NCBI GenBank assembly: GCA_036583965.1
Contig: JAZBQD010000018.1
Coordinates: 13,680,867 to 13,744,866 of the forward strand
Source of the DNA: Prunella strophiata
Taxonomy: Eukaryota > Chordata > Aves > Passeriformes > Prunellidae
DNA: 64,000 nt
Direction: 5' to 3'
The notes below the pieces were generated by a model, which saw only the letters and a program-made list of their open reading frames with translations, searched no databases and was not told where the DNA came from. Position numbers and translations under genes: made by a program. Below, in pieces: positions 1 to 14,489 of the stretch (position 1 is its first letter; every line of letters begins with the position of its first letter).

Positions 1-3000
1 AAGTGTGTCCTTGTACTTGGCATTTTGCTGATGACTTTATTCCGTGTGTGAAGGCAGCTGGAGAAGATGCACTGCAGTGGTCCAAGAGCCCACACCTCAC
101 ATCCAGCAGTCCCTGATCAAACTCCTAATCGGGTTCATGCTTTGTTTTTTCACGTTTTCCTGGTTCCAGCTCTACCTTCTGCAAGTGCCCAGCTGCCAGC
201 AAAATTTGTCCTTCCTCCAGGAACAGTCTTTCATACTTTTGGCATGGGGCTGCTGGACTCCAGACTTCCCGTTCTATCTTCTGGACTCTCCACTGTACCA
301 TTCAAGGCACAGCACCCTTGGTTGCCAGCCTTGCAAAGGAGCTGCATCCCTGCTGGGCTCCTGCTGGGAGTGTGTGTCCCACAGTGGTGCTGTGCATGCA
401 GGCTCTGGGGGTGCTGTCTGATTTTGGCTGTGCAGCACTCCCTGTGCAGGCTCAGAGCCTGCTCTTTCCCCAGAGCTTCATACTGTGCACATGGTGCCTT
501 GCTTTGGTTCAAAACACAAGATGGGTGATCACAGTGTTCTGAGAGGAAGATTTTCAGCATTTCTCAAAGTTGCTACATGCAGCTCAGTGGTGATGTTTTG
601 TTTTTTCCTGAATCACCAAATTATCACTTCCACAGTGATATTATTATTACAGCTTCCTTCCACAGTGCTGTAAGTCCATATCCTTTTTACTCTTCCTCAC
701 AGTAAAAGAGTAGTCTTTGCTGCGAAAACCTGCCTGTGTGTCCTGTTCCTCTTTTTCCAGAGCTGCTGCTTGTCACCAGAGCCCTTTAGAAACCTGCCCC
801 TGTGGTTTGTGATGATGTGTTTCCATTACTCACTTCCCCATCATGAGAGAAGCTGTAGGAGCAGGAGGAACTTGTCCTTTTCACCAAGCTGTTGCTTCAG
901 AGAATTTCCACCTGAATAACAGGGCATGAAGATTTAACTTGCCATGCTTGCAACAAACTTGGCCAAAGTAGAGTGGGCTCACAATGCTGAATTGTGGTTT
1001 TTGTTATTATTCTTATTTCCCGCTTTTTTCTCCCCATCAATTCAAGTGCGTGGCTTTCCATTTTTAGTATCTGTGTTTTGCTAAAATAAGCGTGAGGTGT
1101 GGCAAGCATACCTGGCTTAAAAAGCAGCCCTTGGAGTCCAATGGCAGTAGAAAGAACATTTCCCAGCAGGTTATGAAGGGAATGTTGAGCACATTTAAGC
1201 CTTAGAAATACACAGCAGCGGGAAGCTGGTGTTTAACCAAGAGGGAGGCAAGGTGAAGGCACTGGATGGAGTGTTTCTAAACCACCCAGTACACATCTTC
1301 CTGCACACTGGGGCTGGTGATTTGTGTGCTTTTGTGGTTCTCTGCCATCAGCTTTCCCAGATGATACAAATGGATAATAGTAGAGATTTGCCATTGCCCC
1401 AGAAAAATGGTTGATATCAAAAACAGAATGTTTTTGCTAATGTTCAGGGTGATTTATTGAAGCAGGAGATTAACAGGGTTATAATCTTTTTTCTTTTTAA
1501 TGAGTAATCATGAACTAGATGGTGAAAAATATGGCCAAGATGACTGCAGAAGATAAACAGCCTGGTCATATTTCACAGGTAGCTTTGCTGTTCTGGGAAG
1601 TGGGGTAGATAATTTCTAGAAGATGAGGGACAGACCAGCAGCATTCAATGTATTAGGAGTAAGGTCATTTGACAGAAACCTGAGTTGATAAAAACTGGGG
1701 ATATGGAAGTCATACAGATGAGGAGACAAAGGATCTCACAATTTTTATTGCTTGGGGGAAAAAAAATCAAGTGGGAGTGTGGTAATGACATACCCAGAAA
1801 GACCACAGAGGGAAGGGCAGCACTTACAAAGCTTAGTTCTAGCAAGAACAAAAATGAAACACTCATTAGCATGGAATGGAAGTCTGAGCACTCAAGATAT
1901 GGAACGAGAGGTGCTGTGGCACAGTTTGGTTTTGAAGGACTCTGAAACACTTGTTGAGAACCTTTGTCTCCAATGTAAATATGAAGTTTTATACATGGTA
2001 AATGTCTATCAGGGTTTTATCGTGTTGTGATCAGGATGGAGGGCACATAAATCGTGTAACAGACACGGAACATTGGGTATCAACCCAAATAAATGCAAGA
2101 GAGAAGGACTTGGATGAGGAGTGCCTTGCAGAAGGCTGGATGGGAATGGGTGTCTTGGGAGGAACGTTGTCGCTTGGCATAAGGCAGAAACCAGCGACCA
2201 CAGCCAAGAGTACTCAGACTGCTGCAGTCAAAATCTGTTCTCCAAAGTTTCCTTAACTTATTTTTTAATCAAATTATTACCAATGCTCACAGTTCAAGCT
2301 GCTGGTGTTTCATTCCAACAGGTGTCTTGGAGTTGTAGGTGATCTCATCTTCGCATTTGTTGTTGACATTTTACTGCTTGTCTTTATTTGATGTCAAATA
2401 GAATAATCAAAACCACTGATGTATTTAGTAGACAACTCCTAGCTCAAGAATTATTGAATTTGCCATACACTTGAAGAATGAATAAATAATCAGTAAAAAA
2501 TTAGTTTTGGGAGCATCTGAAAAGGACTGATTAAGATTGGCTTTCATCAACATTATAATTTACTTTTGTAAGCCTTTTTTTAAGGCTTTGTTTATTGGAT
2601 GATTTAAATATTTAGTAAATAAATTTCTTTTGAAATTAATGAAGAAGTACAAGAGAGAGTTTTACATACCAAAAATGTTAGATGTGAGATTGTGTTATGT
2701 GATTTTGGGATTTAGTATGAAATATATGTGGGGGGAAATATTCATACTTTAGCCATTTCTCATTAAAAAGCTTTATCAAAACCAGCTTGATTTGATTTTA
2801 ACAGGAAACCACTAATTGGCATTTGGTGAAAGTTGTTCCCACACAGGGAGGAGTACCCCTATGAAACTGTTATTTTTCATTTAATTATCACTTTGAGGAT
2901 TGCTGAGAAACAAGCAAATGTGTTAGACATTTTCCCTGACAACCTAAATATTCCTGTAAAATGCACTTTGGATCTCGGCTTTCTTTTGTCACTTTTGTCC

Positions 3001-5540
3001 GCTAGCTCTTCATGAATGCTTAGCCTGAAACTCAACTTAAAAAAGGGATTAATTCCTCTGTCTCTTACCCAAGCACTCCCCAGTGCCAATCCTTCTTAAT
3101 TGCTGTGCTCACCACTGTCCCACATGATAGACAGGTTGGTAACCTGAGCTTCACCCTTGGGTCAGACTTCAAAATACACAAGATTTGATCTGGGCTTTGA
3201 CCTGAAGATTTTTGAGACAACTGCTGTGTGCAGATGTTGGTGTGAGGTGCCACCTCCATGCAGGTGTTTGGATTTCACTGCTCAGTATCTCCAGCCATAA
3301 GTGTAATAAGAACAAAATGTGGGTTTTTCATTGAAATATTATAAGATTTCTCATTAAGTGGGCATGTAATTATTCAGAATAGTGTTCTTCCAGAGTGGTT
3401 CCTTGTTATACTGAAAGGACATCTGGGAGTAGAGTCCTGTTGAGGATCTAGTAGTAATTGTAATGATTACATGTATAACAAAGTAGGGAGTAAATATGTA
3501 AATCTACAAATTTGGATCAGAACTCAAAAACATCTTCAGTTCCAGTGTTAGAAGCCAACGTGATGGCATTTTTGGTACAGACTGGGATGTTGAGAAGTGC
3601 ATGTTGAGGCATGGAGAAATGGGATACCTGAGAGCAGCTGCTGAGGCATGGCAGGGAAGAAAGTAGCACAGTTGTGTGATGAACATGAGTTAAACTTATA
3701 GTCAGCAAGGTGAAATTGTTACAAAAACAGGCAAAGTCTTATGTGATGCCAAGGAATTGCTCTGTTTCTTGTCAGAGCTGGCAAGTGTGGGCCTGATGAT
3801 TGTGTCTGGTTTCAGCACTTCTGGGCAGGGTGGTGGGGATGGCACAGCCTTGCAAAATTGTCACATATGTTCCTGTGCCCGTTGGTGGGATTGCAGTACC
3901 TGGGGTACCTTTGTGAAGGATGTGTTTCTCATGTCTTCTGGGACTTGTCCGCTGTGAACATATCTACAGGTCCCTCGTTAACCTGTTCTGTTTTTTCACA
4001 TCAGGTCTTTAAATTTAGAAAGGTTCCTTTAAGATCTAAACTGAGTCTTCCTGAAATTTCATATCATGTGTCTGAAGAAAGGTATCTACTGATTAGAGGC
4101 TGTCCAGGGAAGAACAGGGAGAATAAGATGCTTAGGAAAAGAAAAAATAAACAAAGAGTCAAAGAAACTCATTTCATGTTAGTGTAGAAGGGAGAGGCTT
4201 TAAGAAGGTCATGATACCAGTCTTTCAATTCAAAAAGTAGTGTAAAATAGGACAGGAATGATAAGTTGTTCTTTATGGCCAGTGGGGGAACGATGGAAAG
4301 AAACCAACTTTACTGCAGACAAAAATGATGCAACATTGGAGTTGGGAGAGCACTGAGTGGTTAGATGTTGGAGGAAGATGTGGGATATTGTGGAATTCTC
4401 TTTATTGGAGATTAATAACATACTGAGTTGGGCAAAGTACAGTTGATCCTGCTCAAGGCGATAGGATAAACTGCTTCAGATATATTGTTTCTGTGCTTCA
4501 CAGGCCTGTGAAGCAGCATTGCACTGCATCATTTATTAGAATCTGTTCCAAACAAAGCAAAATGCAAACACTTCTGAGGTTGTTCTATAAGTAACCAAAG
4601 TAATATTTACCTAGTTGCAGTCTGTTTTCTTAGGAGTTTAAGTCCAACTAGAATAATGAACCAAAATACATGGAGGTGAACATAATGAAAATAGTACACA
4701 ATTACTATTAAAATGTGCATCAGAAGCTCTTTCTTCCATCTCTGCTGTACCTCCCTTTTTGGTATCCAGATGTAAACCAAGAATAAGAATTGCATTTATG
4801 GATGGTCCTGGCTCTTTGCAGGGTCTGACCAAAGGCAAATATAATGTGACATTTACATAGATCAGACTTCATGCACGTTTGCTCCTTGTCTTTAAGCTGT
4901 CCAATCCTGTCAGATTAAAGTGTTATTTATTAATTAGTAAACAGTATGCCAAACTATGTCATTGTTTCAGTTATGCCTTCCATTTCATTCCACTGAATTC
5001 AATCATTGGATTGGAGCTAATTGTCCAGTAAAAACTTCCTTCTGCCAGTGGAGGATAAGAAATCAGGAAGTTTTCTTTGCTTTGTTAATTAGACTACTGA
5101 TTCCTCAGGCTCAATAGTAAATGATAGTGTTTTCTATCACTTTCTTCTCCTCTGGGTCACAGCTGTCAGAAACAGATTTTAAAATTAATTTTGCCACGTG
5201 AAGCCAGGACCTTTGTTTCCTTCCTTACCAGCTGCAGTCTTCCTTTCTTTGCATATTTAGACAGACTACTGGGTCTCCTCTGCATATCCCAAATGCCACT
5301 GCAGAAATCACCCTTGAAAGGCCTCTGCTTTGCAAGAGTGGAGTCCTTTTGGCAGTGTGTCTTACGTGATAAAGTAATTTGTGCTCTCCTTTTAAGTCCC
5401 TGTACAAGTTGTCCCTGCTTCAGTAGTTGCTTTCATTTGCTTCCTCCCCTTGGTCTCTCCAGTTAAAGCAGTGACTCATCTGCTTGCCCTGTGCCTCCTA
5501 GATTTGTACCTGATCCTTCCTCTCACACATGGCACAGCAG

Positions 5541-5600
5541 GAGTTGGACTCGTGGATCCTTGTGGGCTCCTTCCAGCTCAGGATATTCTATGATTCTAAC
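5541..5600 (+). mobile_element. CR1 LINE, 3'-end fragment
   Basis: The segment matches the usual avian CR1 3' terminus: a 'GTTGGACT...GATCCTTGTGGG' block, then 'CTTCCAGCTCAGGATATTCTATGATTCT'-type sequence ending in the ATTCTATG motif. Only the last 60 or so bases are clear. Further CR1 sequence to the left is too diverged to call. It is 5'-truncated, as most CR1 copies are. Confidence 0.8.
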
Positions 5601-7380
5601 ACTTGGGATCACATTTAGAGGTTCTTCATCTTCTGGAGCTACCTGAAAATCAGTGGTTTGCTTCCCAAATGGGTAATGGGTTTCATGGAAGCTTTAGGGT
5701 CCCTGTCTTGGTTGTCCCTTCTGTATTTCAGAAAAGAAGCGTGCTTGAGTGCACTTTGTAGAGAAAATGGAATAATGCTGTAGGATCTCGTTTGCATTAC
5801 TGCTTTTCACTTTATTCCATGCATTCCAGGCATATGTGTGTGTGTGTACATGAAGTCTGTATTATTGTCTAGAAAATTCTCAGCAAAATCTCAATTCCCA
5901 TTATGCTAGACAACTAAGTGAAAAAACGTCTGTACCAAGATAGCTCAAAATTTTCATGTCAAGATACAACAGATTTGGGGGAAGGGAAAACACTATTTGT
6001 GGTAGCAGTAAAATAGCTAATGAGAACAGATGTCAGCTCATTGAAGTAAGTGAGGCAAAGTCACCAGGCAAATATGATTAAAAGATTCAGAGGAGAGAAA
6101 AGTGGCATTTTGATGGAGCATTTATCTGTATAAAGGTGGAGGCACTGAGTGAGGGCTTAGGGAAGAATCTACCTTGAGTCAGAGCTGCCTTGAGGAGAGA
6201 ATTGGCACCTTTGGTAGCTGTGGTGCAGCAAGGTCCTGGAGGTTGTTTTTGGAGAGCAGTGGCAGGTGGCACTGGCAGGGTGTGCAGGGAAACCCTCAAG
6301 CATTTAGCATGGGGTGGAAGGGAGAAAGCTGGCAGCTGTGGAGGCTGGGCAGGAGGTGGTGGTTGTAGCTCAGGTGTGGAGCTCGGGCACTGGACCTCAA
6401 TGGAGGAGCCCAAGTGTTTGACATGCAGGTGCTCACTGGCGTGGGTACAGAGGCTGCACAGTTAGATGTGACCACAGTGGGTTTGTTCTGAAGCATATTT
6501 CTACCCTCAGGCTGCCTAGGCCACTGCTGGTACAGCACACACTTAGAAACAATCCCAAATTGTACCTCGTCTGAAGTGCATATAGTGATTTGTACCCCCT
6601 CTCTTGTCTTTTATGTTTTGTGTATTTACTCCAATTGCTGCTTTCTCTTCTCCTTTACAACTTTTTTAAACCTCCGCCACATTTTGTGTCCTCTGCTGTT
6701 TCCCTGGGTTTCCCCTCTCCCTCCACTAAAGTTCTCTGCTTTAAACTAGGAGTAGCATATGTTCTTTAATGTGCTTTTGATACCCCCCCATGGATTCAAA
6801 TATGCATAGAATATAATAAGGATCTGTTGGGTCGGAATCAGCTTGGTCCTGGCTCTGTCAGAGCTTTACAGATGGGATTAAATAAAGATTTTAGTCATCT
6901 AAATTGTTACTTTAGGTATACAAACAATAAATGATTTTCTGATGGATATCGAGGCAAGCTCTGAATATCATCTTTAAGAAAAAATAAATTTAGGTTCCAG
7001 GGGATTGTCATCACAAGTCTTGTGATTCACCCTACATAGAACTTACTTTCTAAACTTCAGACTTAGCTTACTTTTTTACTTTCAGAGTACTGGAAACGAG
7101 TGTGACTCTGCAGAGCATTTTACATTGTTCGTCTTCTAAATTTGACCACTAGTACAGTTCTACAAACAAGATACTACTCTCTCAGAAATCTGCTGAATTA
7201 AATAATAGTGTTTATGGGGGCTTATCTACTATGAAAAACATTTATTTCTTCAACATTTCTGGATCCTATTTTTGAACAGTATTGTGATGAAACTTATTAA
7301 TTTTGAGCCTATGAAAAATAGTGATTGGATGTGTGGAGTCCGTAACTTAATTTTTGTATATTCCCTGGGCACAAAGGGAA

Positions 7381-7437
7381 TATTTATATTATTATAATAA
7401 TATATTTATATTATTATATAATGTATATAATCTACAT
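7381..7437. repeat. AT-rich block with palindrome
   Basis: This run of TA, TTA and ATT units is almost free of G and C. It contains a perfect 20-bp palindrome at 7385-7404 (arms TATATTATTA and its complement). It is best read as low-complexity intronic DNA. Confidence 0.8.
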
Positions 7438-10400
7438 GTATTATCTCTCTCTAGACCCAACTTGTATAGCATGTGTAAATTTACTGTGATATTTTTAAAA
7501 AGAGTATGGTAGTTTACCTACCTTGTAGCTACCCTAAACCCTCAAGCTTTACCCTTAAAAATAAGGAGTGCCATAACTTGCAGTTGATGTTCATGTTAAT
7601 TTGTATTACAAAGCCGCTTCACAATAGGGCCACATCCAGATAAATGTCCTGTTATTGGACCTGGAGTAGCATTCCCTGTTGCAGATGACTAGAAATCTAT
7701 TCAGCATTTCACAGATGGCACAAAAACTCCCATCCTGAGATGGCAGGATCCCTGTTACAGCTTTGGGACAGGAGACTTCCATGTGAGGGGTCAATACTAA
7801 AGAACCAGCTGTCCAACTGACTTGCATGTTATTTGTTCCACTATTTATTGCTAGAGCTATAGAGAATGGCTTTTTAAAATCCTGGCTTGTGACTTTTCAG
7901 ATGTTACAACTTACTTCTTTTAATTGGAGCATAAGGACCACCTGAAATACTCAACAAAAGTCATGACAGATATTTGAGATTTTAACCTCTGGTATATCTG
8001 CGGTGTCTTTCACTATTGTCTGTTTTTCTTCACCTATTACTCTGTCTCAGGTGATTGAAAAATAGGAGAATTATAATATTATATTCTGGCTGCAATAACA
8101 CTGAACAGGAGGGCAGCAAGTCCTGCAGTCACTGCTACTCAGCCATTTGGATGAAACCCTTGTCCTAACCCCAGACAGGCTTCAGACTTCAGCTTTGTCA
8201 CTTGAAATGCTCCATCCCCTGGTCAGTGTGGAGAGCCAGGGATTTCTTGAGCATTTTCATGGAGTAATCCTGATGAGCATGGCTTTTACTCTCCATTTCA
8301 GAGGTGGCTTAGTCAGTTTTGTCGTTGGTACTGGAGTGAGAGAGCAGATGTGAAAAACAGTTTTTAAAGAGTGCCTTGGAGTATGCACTGCTCAGTTTGT
8401 ATTTAATCTTTACTTGTTGGTTTCTGTGGGAGTTACCAAACCAGTTGAGCTACAGCACTGGCGTGGAGCCAAATGAAAAATACAGTTTTCTTCACTGTAA
8501 ACATGACTGTCAAGCAGTAATGTTTTTCTCAGCTTCATTTTAAAGGCATTATAATGGAAGAAAATGAAACTAAAACACATTTTTATGCCAGTTTTATACG
8601 TGAAAGAATGTATTTTTTTTTCTTTTAATAAAAAACTCTTGGAGAATAGAGTACAAATGTATGTCTTAAATACGTGATCAGTTATCTGTGCTGCAAGATA
8701 CTTGCATGGAGTTGGTAAACCAACACTTTTTTTATTCTGGTGTCATTATGGTGCAAATGCATTTTTTTGCCTCTATAAACATGAAATATGTGTAGAGTTC
8801 TTTATCTGTAGTCCTGTTTTGATAACAGAAAAAAAAAAAAAGCCTGAAAAACTTAATGAATAATAGCAGCAAACACTAATCTCTGTCTCTTCAGGGTTAT
8901 TTTTAAACTCTGTTTTCAGTGTCCAGTGGCTCTGCTAACTCATTATCAGACATTCAGCTGAGCTTGCTCATTGTTGCTTTGCTTTTGGAATTATTTTGTT
9001 GAAAAATCTGTAAGTCCAGCTTTGCCTTTCTAAGATAAATGCAAACTATATTTAGTGCTCACAGTGATTTCACCAGGACATCCTCATGTAGGTGCAACTG
9101 CACCACATGGGGAACAACTGCATTTTCATTTCCTTTTCAGGGCTGAACTTTCCAGGGTTGTCTGCTTTGCCTATAACTCCCTCTGTTTTATTTTACAGAG
9201 TGAGGAAAATGCTTGTTTAACGAAATGATCAGCTGCTGCTTTGTAAAATGGATTTTTGGGTACTAGAGTTGAAAATGACATCTTGAAGAATGGATGTTGC
9301 ATCCATGTAACTTGATGCACCAAAGGATAAAAAAAATACTTCAGTTGTCCTTAGTTGTTTGAATGAGCTTTTTTTAAGAATTTCTTAATAGAAAAGTAAG
9401 AATAGGATTTGAACAGACTTTTAGAAGGATCTTCTCACAATTCTTGTGTCTTGAGACAGATCAAGCTGCAGTGAAACCTTTGCTGACAGATACTTGTCTC
9501 ACCTCTTCCTTATAACTTCAAATGGACAGCTATTGCTATGTAGCCTGTGCTAATGCTTTTGATAATTAGGAAGTTCTTAAGTATATGTGGTTAGCTGAAC
9601 AAAAGAACTCTAAATTTTATTAGGAACAGTACATTTTTATTTGCATATTCAGTCCTTTTATTAAAAAATTCAACTTGCCTCACTTGGTCTGTATGTCTGC
9701 AGACATGGAGGAAATAAGGAATTCTCAAAAGCAGACATACATCCTGAAGTGAATCAATGAAATTAATTTCCTTCACCTAATTTCCTCCAGCTCTCAGAAG
9801 GGAAAGTGATAAAAGTTAAACAAAGATCTCTGAAGTTCTCTGTAGGCTATCTGAGAGTTGTTTGTGCTGAGATCAGCCAGGAAGATCCTTCATGGTGTGA
9901 TGGAAATGACTACAAACTGATGTTGGGATTTTGGGCTCCCTGCTCTGTGCAGAATGTGCTGCAGTAGCAGTGAATTTTATTTTTACCTTTTGGATGCCAT
10001 AGTCAAGGAGCATCTCTTTGGACACCTTCAAGATCTTGTGTATGAGTAGTAACATCACTGTTTTCTGCAGCAGTGCCTCATGTTTACCCTAATAAATAAT
10101 TTTATTGGGGGATGAACCATCTCCTCTGAGTTCAAGGTACTGTCCCGGCAAGGAAGTGTTGAAAACAACAGGCTATTGTTGCACTTGGGTGTGCATTGTC
10201 CTGGACCCTGGGCGTCTGTATCCTGCCTCACTCATTCCCAGCCACTGGCTCTGGGCAGGCAGCCCCAGTGTCAAGGAAACAGTGAAACATTCATGGCTGC
10301 TGTCACTAGACATAGTCTGAGGGCAGCAGCAGCTCTGCTGTTGAGGGGGGTTTCTTAACACATTGGTTTGTAGAAGAGTAATGAGGTGATTCTGTGGGTC

Positions 10401-11120
10401 TCACTGGGGAGTTTCCTACACCGTAAATAAGAGAAGCAGGAATAGGCACACAGAGCAAGCTTTGAAAGCTTCCTCGGAGGCAGTGGCATGGCATGCTGAG
10501 CTGGAGTGGAAGTGAACATTTTGGAGAGGTGGAAGTTTCCAGAAAGGATCCTGGAACTGAAGAAAATGGGTTATATTTAAGGAAAGATAGGAGAGGAGAA
10601 TTGATGATGGGAGGAAACTTGAGGAGGTAAACTTGGGAAAGGATATGGACTAGGAAGGGGCTGTTTGGAATAGTATTCCAAGTGGGAGTGAAATAGGCTT
10701 GTATTTACTGATGCCAGTAAAAGGAATGTTGTAAGAATCGAGAGAGAGGAAGATAAAAGTCCAGGTAAGGGTTTTAGCTGTGTCCAGATAGATAAGACCG
10801 ATTTCATTTGAAGAGAAGTTACTCTGAAAGATCTGCAAACACTTAAATGTAGTTCATTATTTATTGATTTTAAAGATTATTTGTTGTTGTTATTACATTT
10901 CCCTATTGCAAAAAGGGTGATGATGAGTTTTTGGTTTGGTTCTTTGTGTGTGGATTTTTAACAGAATTGTCTTGATTTTTAATTCCAGTTCTTTTCTCAT
11001 GCTGTGGCAAAGTTGGGAATGCAGCCTACAGGGAATGGCTGGCCTCTCTTCAAGTAGTCGAAGCACCGTAGCATTGCTGGCTTCTAAGACTACTTAGTAA
11101 AAAAAGTAGAGTGGATAGAA

Positions 11121-11176
11121 TTAAAGAAAAAAAAGAAGAAAATGAAAGAGAAGAGAAAGAAAAGGAAATTAAAGGC
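11121..11176 (+). repeat. Polypurine tract
   Basis: The + strand is almost entirely A and G for about 55 bases ([24 protein letters not shown]). It is low-complexity sequence about 450 bp upstream of the hinge exon. No function can be assigned. Confidence 0.6.
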
Positions 11177-11628
11177 AAATCATCGGAGACATGTTGATAG
11201 CAGTGAGAAAGGTGTTACATGAAGTTCAGTTTTTCCTTCTTTAAGTGGATAAATATTTAAGCTGACCAATGCAATGCAGAACATGAATTGCAGTCTTATA
11301 GGTGATAAGTGATTACAGTTCTGAAATTTTTAGTTGGCACCGACCATAGTAACTAGGATGTTTTACGCAAATCTGTATGGAGGCAGATACTGGACATTCT
11401 AGTCATGTATAAAAACATCCAGTAAAGCAGTGAAAATGAGCTTAGACGTGTCTTTTGGTCCTTTTTCCAGTGTGATGATGTTGCAGGCAGTGAGGTATTT
11501 CTTGAGGTACTGTGCCTGTTTCACTTCAGAACTTTGAGATTATGCTTCGGCTTTCATTTCCTGCATAAAGCCCAGGGTTTTGCTGGCTTTCTGTACTGAC
11601 TTGGTTCTCGTGTTGCTCATCTTCACAG

Positions 11629-11967
11629 CCCGGAAGTCCAAGAAGTTGGGGAAATTGAAAGGGATGCACGAGGAGCAGCCCCAGCAGCGGCAGCAGCCAC
11701 CCCCGCAGAGCCCCGAGGAAGGGACGACGTACATCGCGCCCGTGACCGAGCCCTCCGTCAACACTGCACTTGTCCCCCACATGTCTGCTATCTCACCAGC
11801 ACTTACTCCCTCTCCTGTTAAGATCCTTGAAAGCATTGAGCCGGAGATCGTGTACGCAGGATACGACAGCTCGAAGCCGGACACAGCGGAGTACCTGCTT
11901 TCCACCCTAAACCGCCTGGCCGGCAAGCAGATGATTCAGGTGGTGAAGTGGGCAAAGATACTTCCAG
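11629..11967 (+). CDS. NR3C2: Mineralocorticoid receptor: hinge and start of ligand-binding domain (human exon 5 equivalent)
   Basis: This exon belongs to the aldosterone/corticosteroid-activated nuclear receptor (NR3C2), a ligand-dependent transcription factor that moves from cytosol to nucleus. It begins after CAG at 11626-11628 with the last two bases of an Ala codon and ends in CTT CCA G before GTAGGA. It encodes the end of the DNA-binding region and hinge ([17 protein letters not shown]), a Gln/Pro tract, then helix 1 ([20 protein letters not shown]) and helix 3 ([19 protein letters not shown]). The steroid-contact Asn and Gln of helix 3 (human N770 and Q776 by family knowledge) are present in [10 protein letters not shown]. 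The Gln/Pro tract is shorter than I recall for human. A Tyr stands where human has Asn six residues before the contact Asn (AEYLL versus AENLL). Open reading continues upstream in frame, but the CAG acceptor and homology fix the start. Confidence 0.97.
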
Positions 11968-12549
<582 letters not shown>

Positions 12550-14489
12550 TAAGTATTCCTTAATGGCCCTTTTCAGTGCAGGCTGGAAGGATTGCTGTCT
12601 TTGTTAGGTTTTTCAGGCATACTTGCAGTCTAAGAAAATTTCTGACTTAAAAAGCAGCTGAAGTTTTAATTTTTTTCAGTGACTCACATTTCAATTGCCA
12701 AAGCTCTGATTACTGCTGTCCAGTTCTCCTTATGTATGGGGATGTGTTCTCAAACTGGGACCGTCCCACTGGTTTGAAATGTGACTGATACACAACCACA
12801 ATTTATAGAAAAGAACATTTTTTGGTATCTACTGGAGCTTGGAAAAATATCCAACTTCTAGGAAATGTGAATGTTTAAATTACTGGGGTTTTTCAGAGCA
12901 GTCATATAATGGTGCTTTTGTTAACAATATACAGCTGTTCAATGTGTTTTCTTGACAGTCTTAATTACCCTTCTTTGCGACCGTGAAAGAAGCCAAAATG
13001 TTTTTTCAGTAATGAAACATAACTTCTTTTATGATGCATTCAGACAAAAAGAAGGATCAACCATTCCGTCTGAGTATGTGTTCCTTCATATTTTATGTTT
13101 GTGTGTGTTTGGTGCTTTGCTTTTGATGACTATAATTTAATTTCTGTTCCATTCTCCTAGTGTTTATTACAAGACAGTAAAGTCAAAAATCTAAGTAAAT
13201 TCACAGGCAGTCAAACAGGGTTTGCATCATTTGCTTATCCCAGAAGGTTGGAGGTGGTTTTTTTAGAGGTAAAAAGGAGACATAATCAATAGGATATGGG
13301 TACACTTGGGGAAAAAAAAAAACAAAACAGGAAAAGAATTAACAAAAAAATAACTTACCACTTAATCTCCTGATGCATTCTGAAATCTTTTTCTTGGAAA
13401 AGATGCTTTGTTGCTGTCCATCTTAATAGTCTGTCTTTGATTTAGGAACCCTAAATAATTAATGAGTATGAGATAGGTCCCAAAGCAGTGAGCAATATCA
13501 AACAAGGATTGTTTGGTTTGGGTTTTTTTTTAAGAGGGGGAACTGGTGATTTGCTTCATGTGGCTGAAAATGTAATGTCAGCCATTTTCCTTGTTGAAAG
13601 CACCTCCATTATGACTTGAACATTAGAGAATTGTCACAGGAAAAAAATAAATGCATCTGTAGCTGGAGGTAAGTGAAAATGTGAACTTTGAAGAGTTTAG
13701 TTCTCCTGGGTGAATGTAGACTAACAGTTCAAACACAAAAGCAGCTTTCCCTCATCTCAAGAAAGTCAGTCAGGGGGTCAGAATTTATTGGACAGAGAAA
13801 TCAATCCTGCTTGCAAATAAAAGTGTGTGCATTGCTTGCTCTTGTTCTACTGCAGCTAGAAGCAACTTCGAGAATTTGAGATCAATTGAGAGTTTTATGC
13901 TGCAAGCCTTGAAGATAGGTGACTGTAGAATTATACTGAGGTTAAGGTAGGGATCCATTTGGAAAAAGGAGTGCAAAATTAAAACATCCCAAACCAGATA
14001 TGTAATTGAGATTGTGGTTTGGTCTCCTGTGTATTTGGCAATATACTCATTGAAGAGAGAAGGCAATTGCTTATAAATAGAGAAAAAAAAAATTGCCAGG
14101 AAATGTGAGGGAGGACAGAGCCTTTTGAAGTAGCTAATCAGGGCAAGAAATTTCCCTGGAGGTGAAAGAGTAGGATGTTTGGTGTTCACTCTGAAACAGT
14201 AACGGGAACATCTCTGGAATGGGAAGGGTTTTCTTTCACACACACGTTGCTTGTGTTTCATACTCACTGGGCCTCATGGCAGGCATTTGTTCCAGTTTCT
14301 CATGTTGCCACTCAGAATGGTGGTTGAGACTGCATTTGGAGCCTGAGTTTAGGGCTCTCTGGCAAAGTTGTTGAGAATCTGCAGAGAGCCAGTGGAGGTT
14401 GGCCGAGGTGGTCAGGGCTGGTTGGGACAGAGGGGGACCTGATGGTGCAGTGTGGATTTAATCACACCCTTCAGCTTCCTATTGAGCTG

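Larger units (their letters stand above)
1..11628 (+). other. NR3C2: NR3C2 intron upstream of the hinge exon (partial)
   Basis: This is the 3' part of the intron that separates the second zinc-finger exon from the hinge/ligand-domain exon. It ends in a pyrimidine-rich stretch and CAG at 11626-11628. I looked for the DNA-binding-domain exon and did not recognise it, so it should lie left of the window. Contents I can name are a CR1 3' end (5541-5600), an AT-rich palindromic block (7380-7440), a short TG run near 5833 and purine-rich tracts (10565-10790 and 11121-11176). The short open frames on both strands have no coding look, no splice context and no family resemblance. The rest appears to be unique intronic DNA. 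Confidence 0.85.

Noticed and set aside
11580..11628. In-frame ATG upstream of the hinge exon as an alternative start
   Set aside because: The pyrimidine tract and CAG acceptor, together with the match to the receptor hinge beginning at 11629, show this is intron.
1..11628. Search for the second zinc-finger exon of NR3C2
   Set aside because: No Cys-rich segment with the expected KNCPACR-type sequence was seen. The exon should lie upstream of the window.
12952..13075. Possible extra exon: ACAG near 12954, open frame, then a GTATGT donor
   Set aside because: It does not match any NR3C2 isoform known to me. The flanking exons already join in phase without it, and chance splice-like motifs are common in a 15-kb intron.
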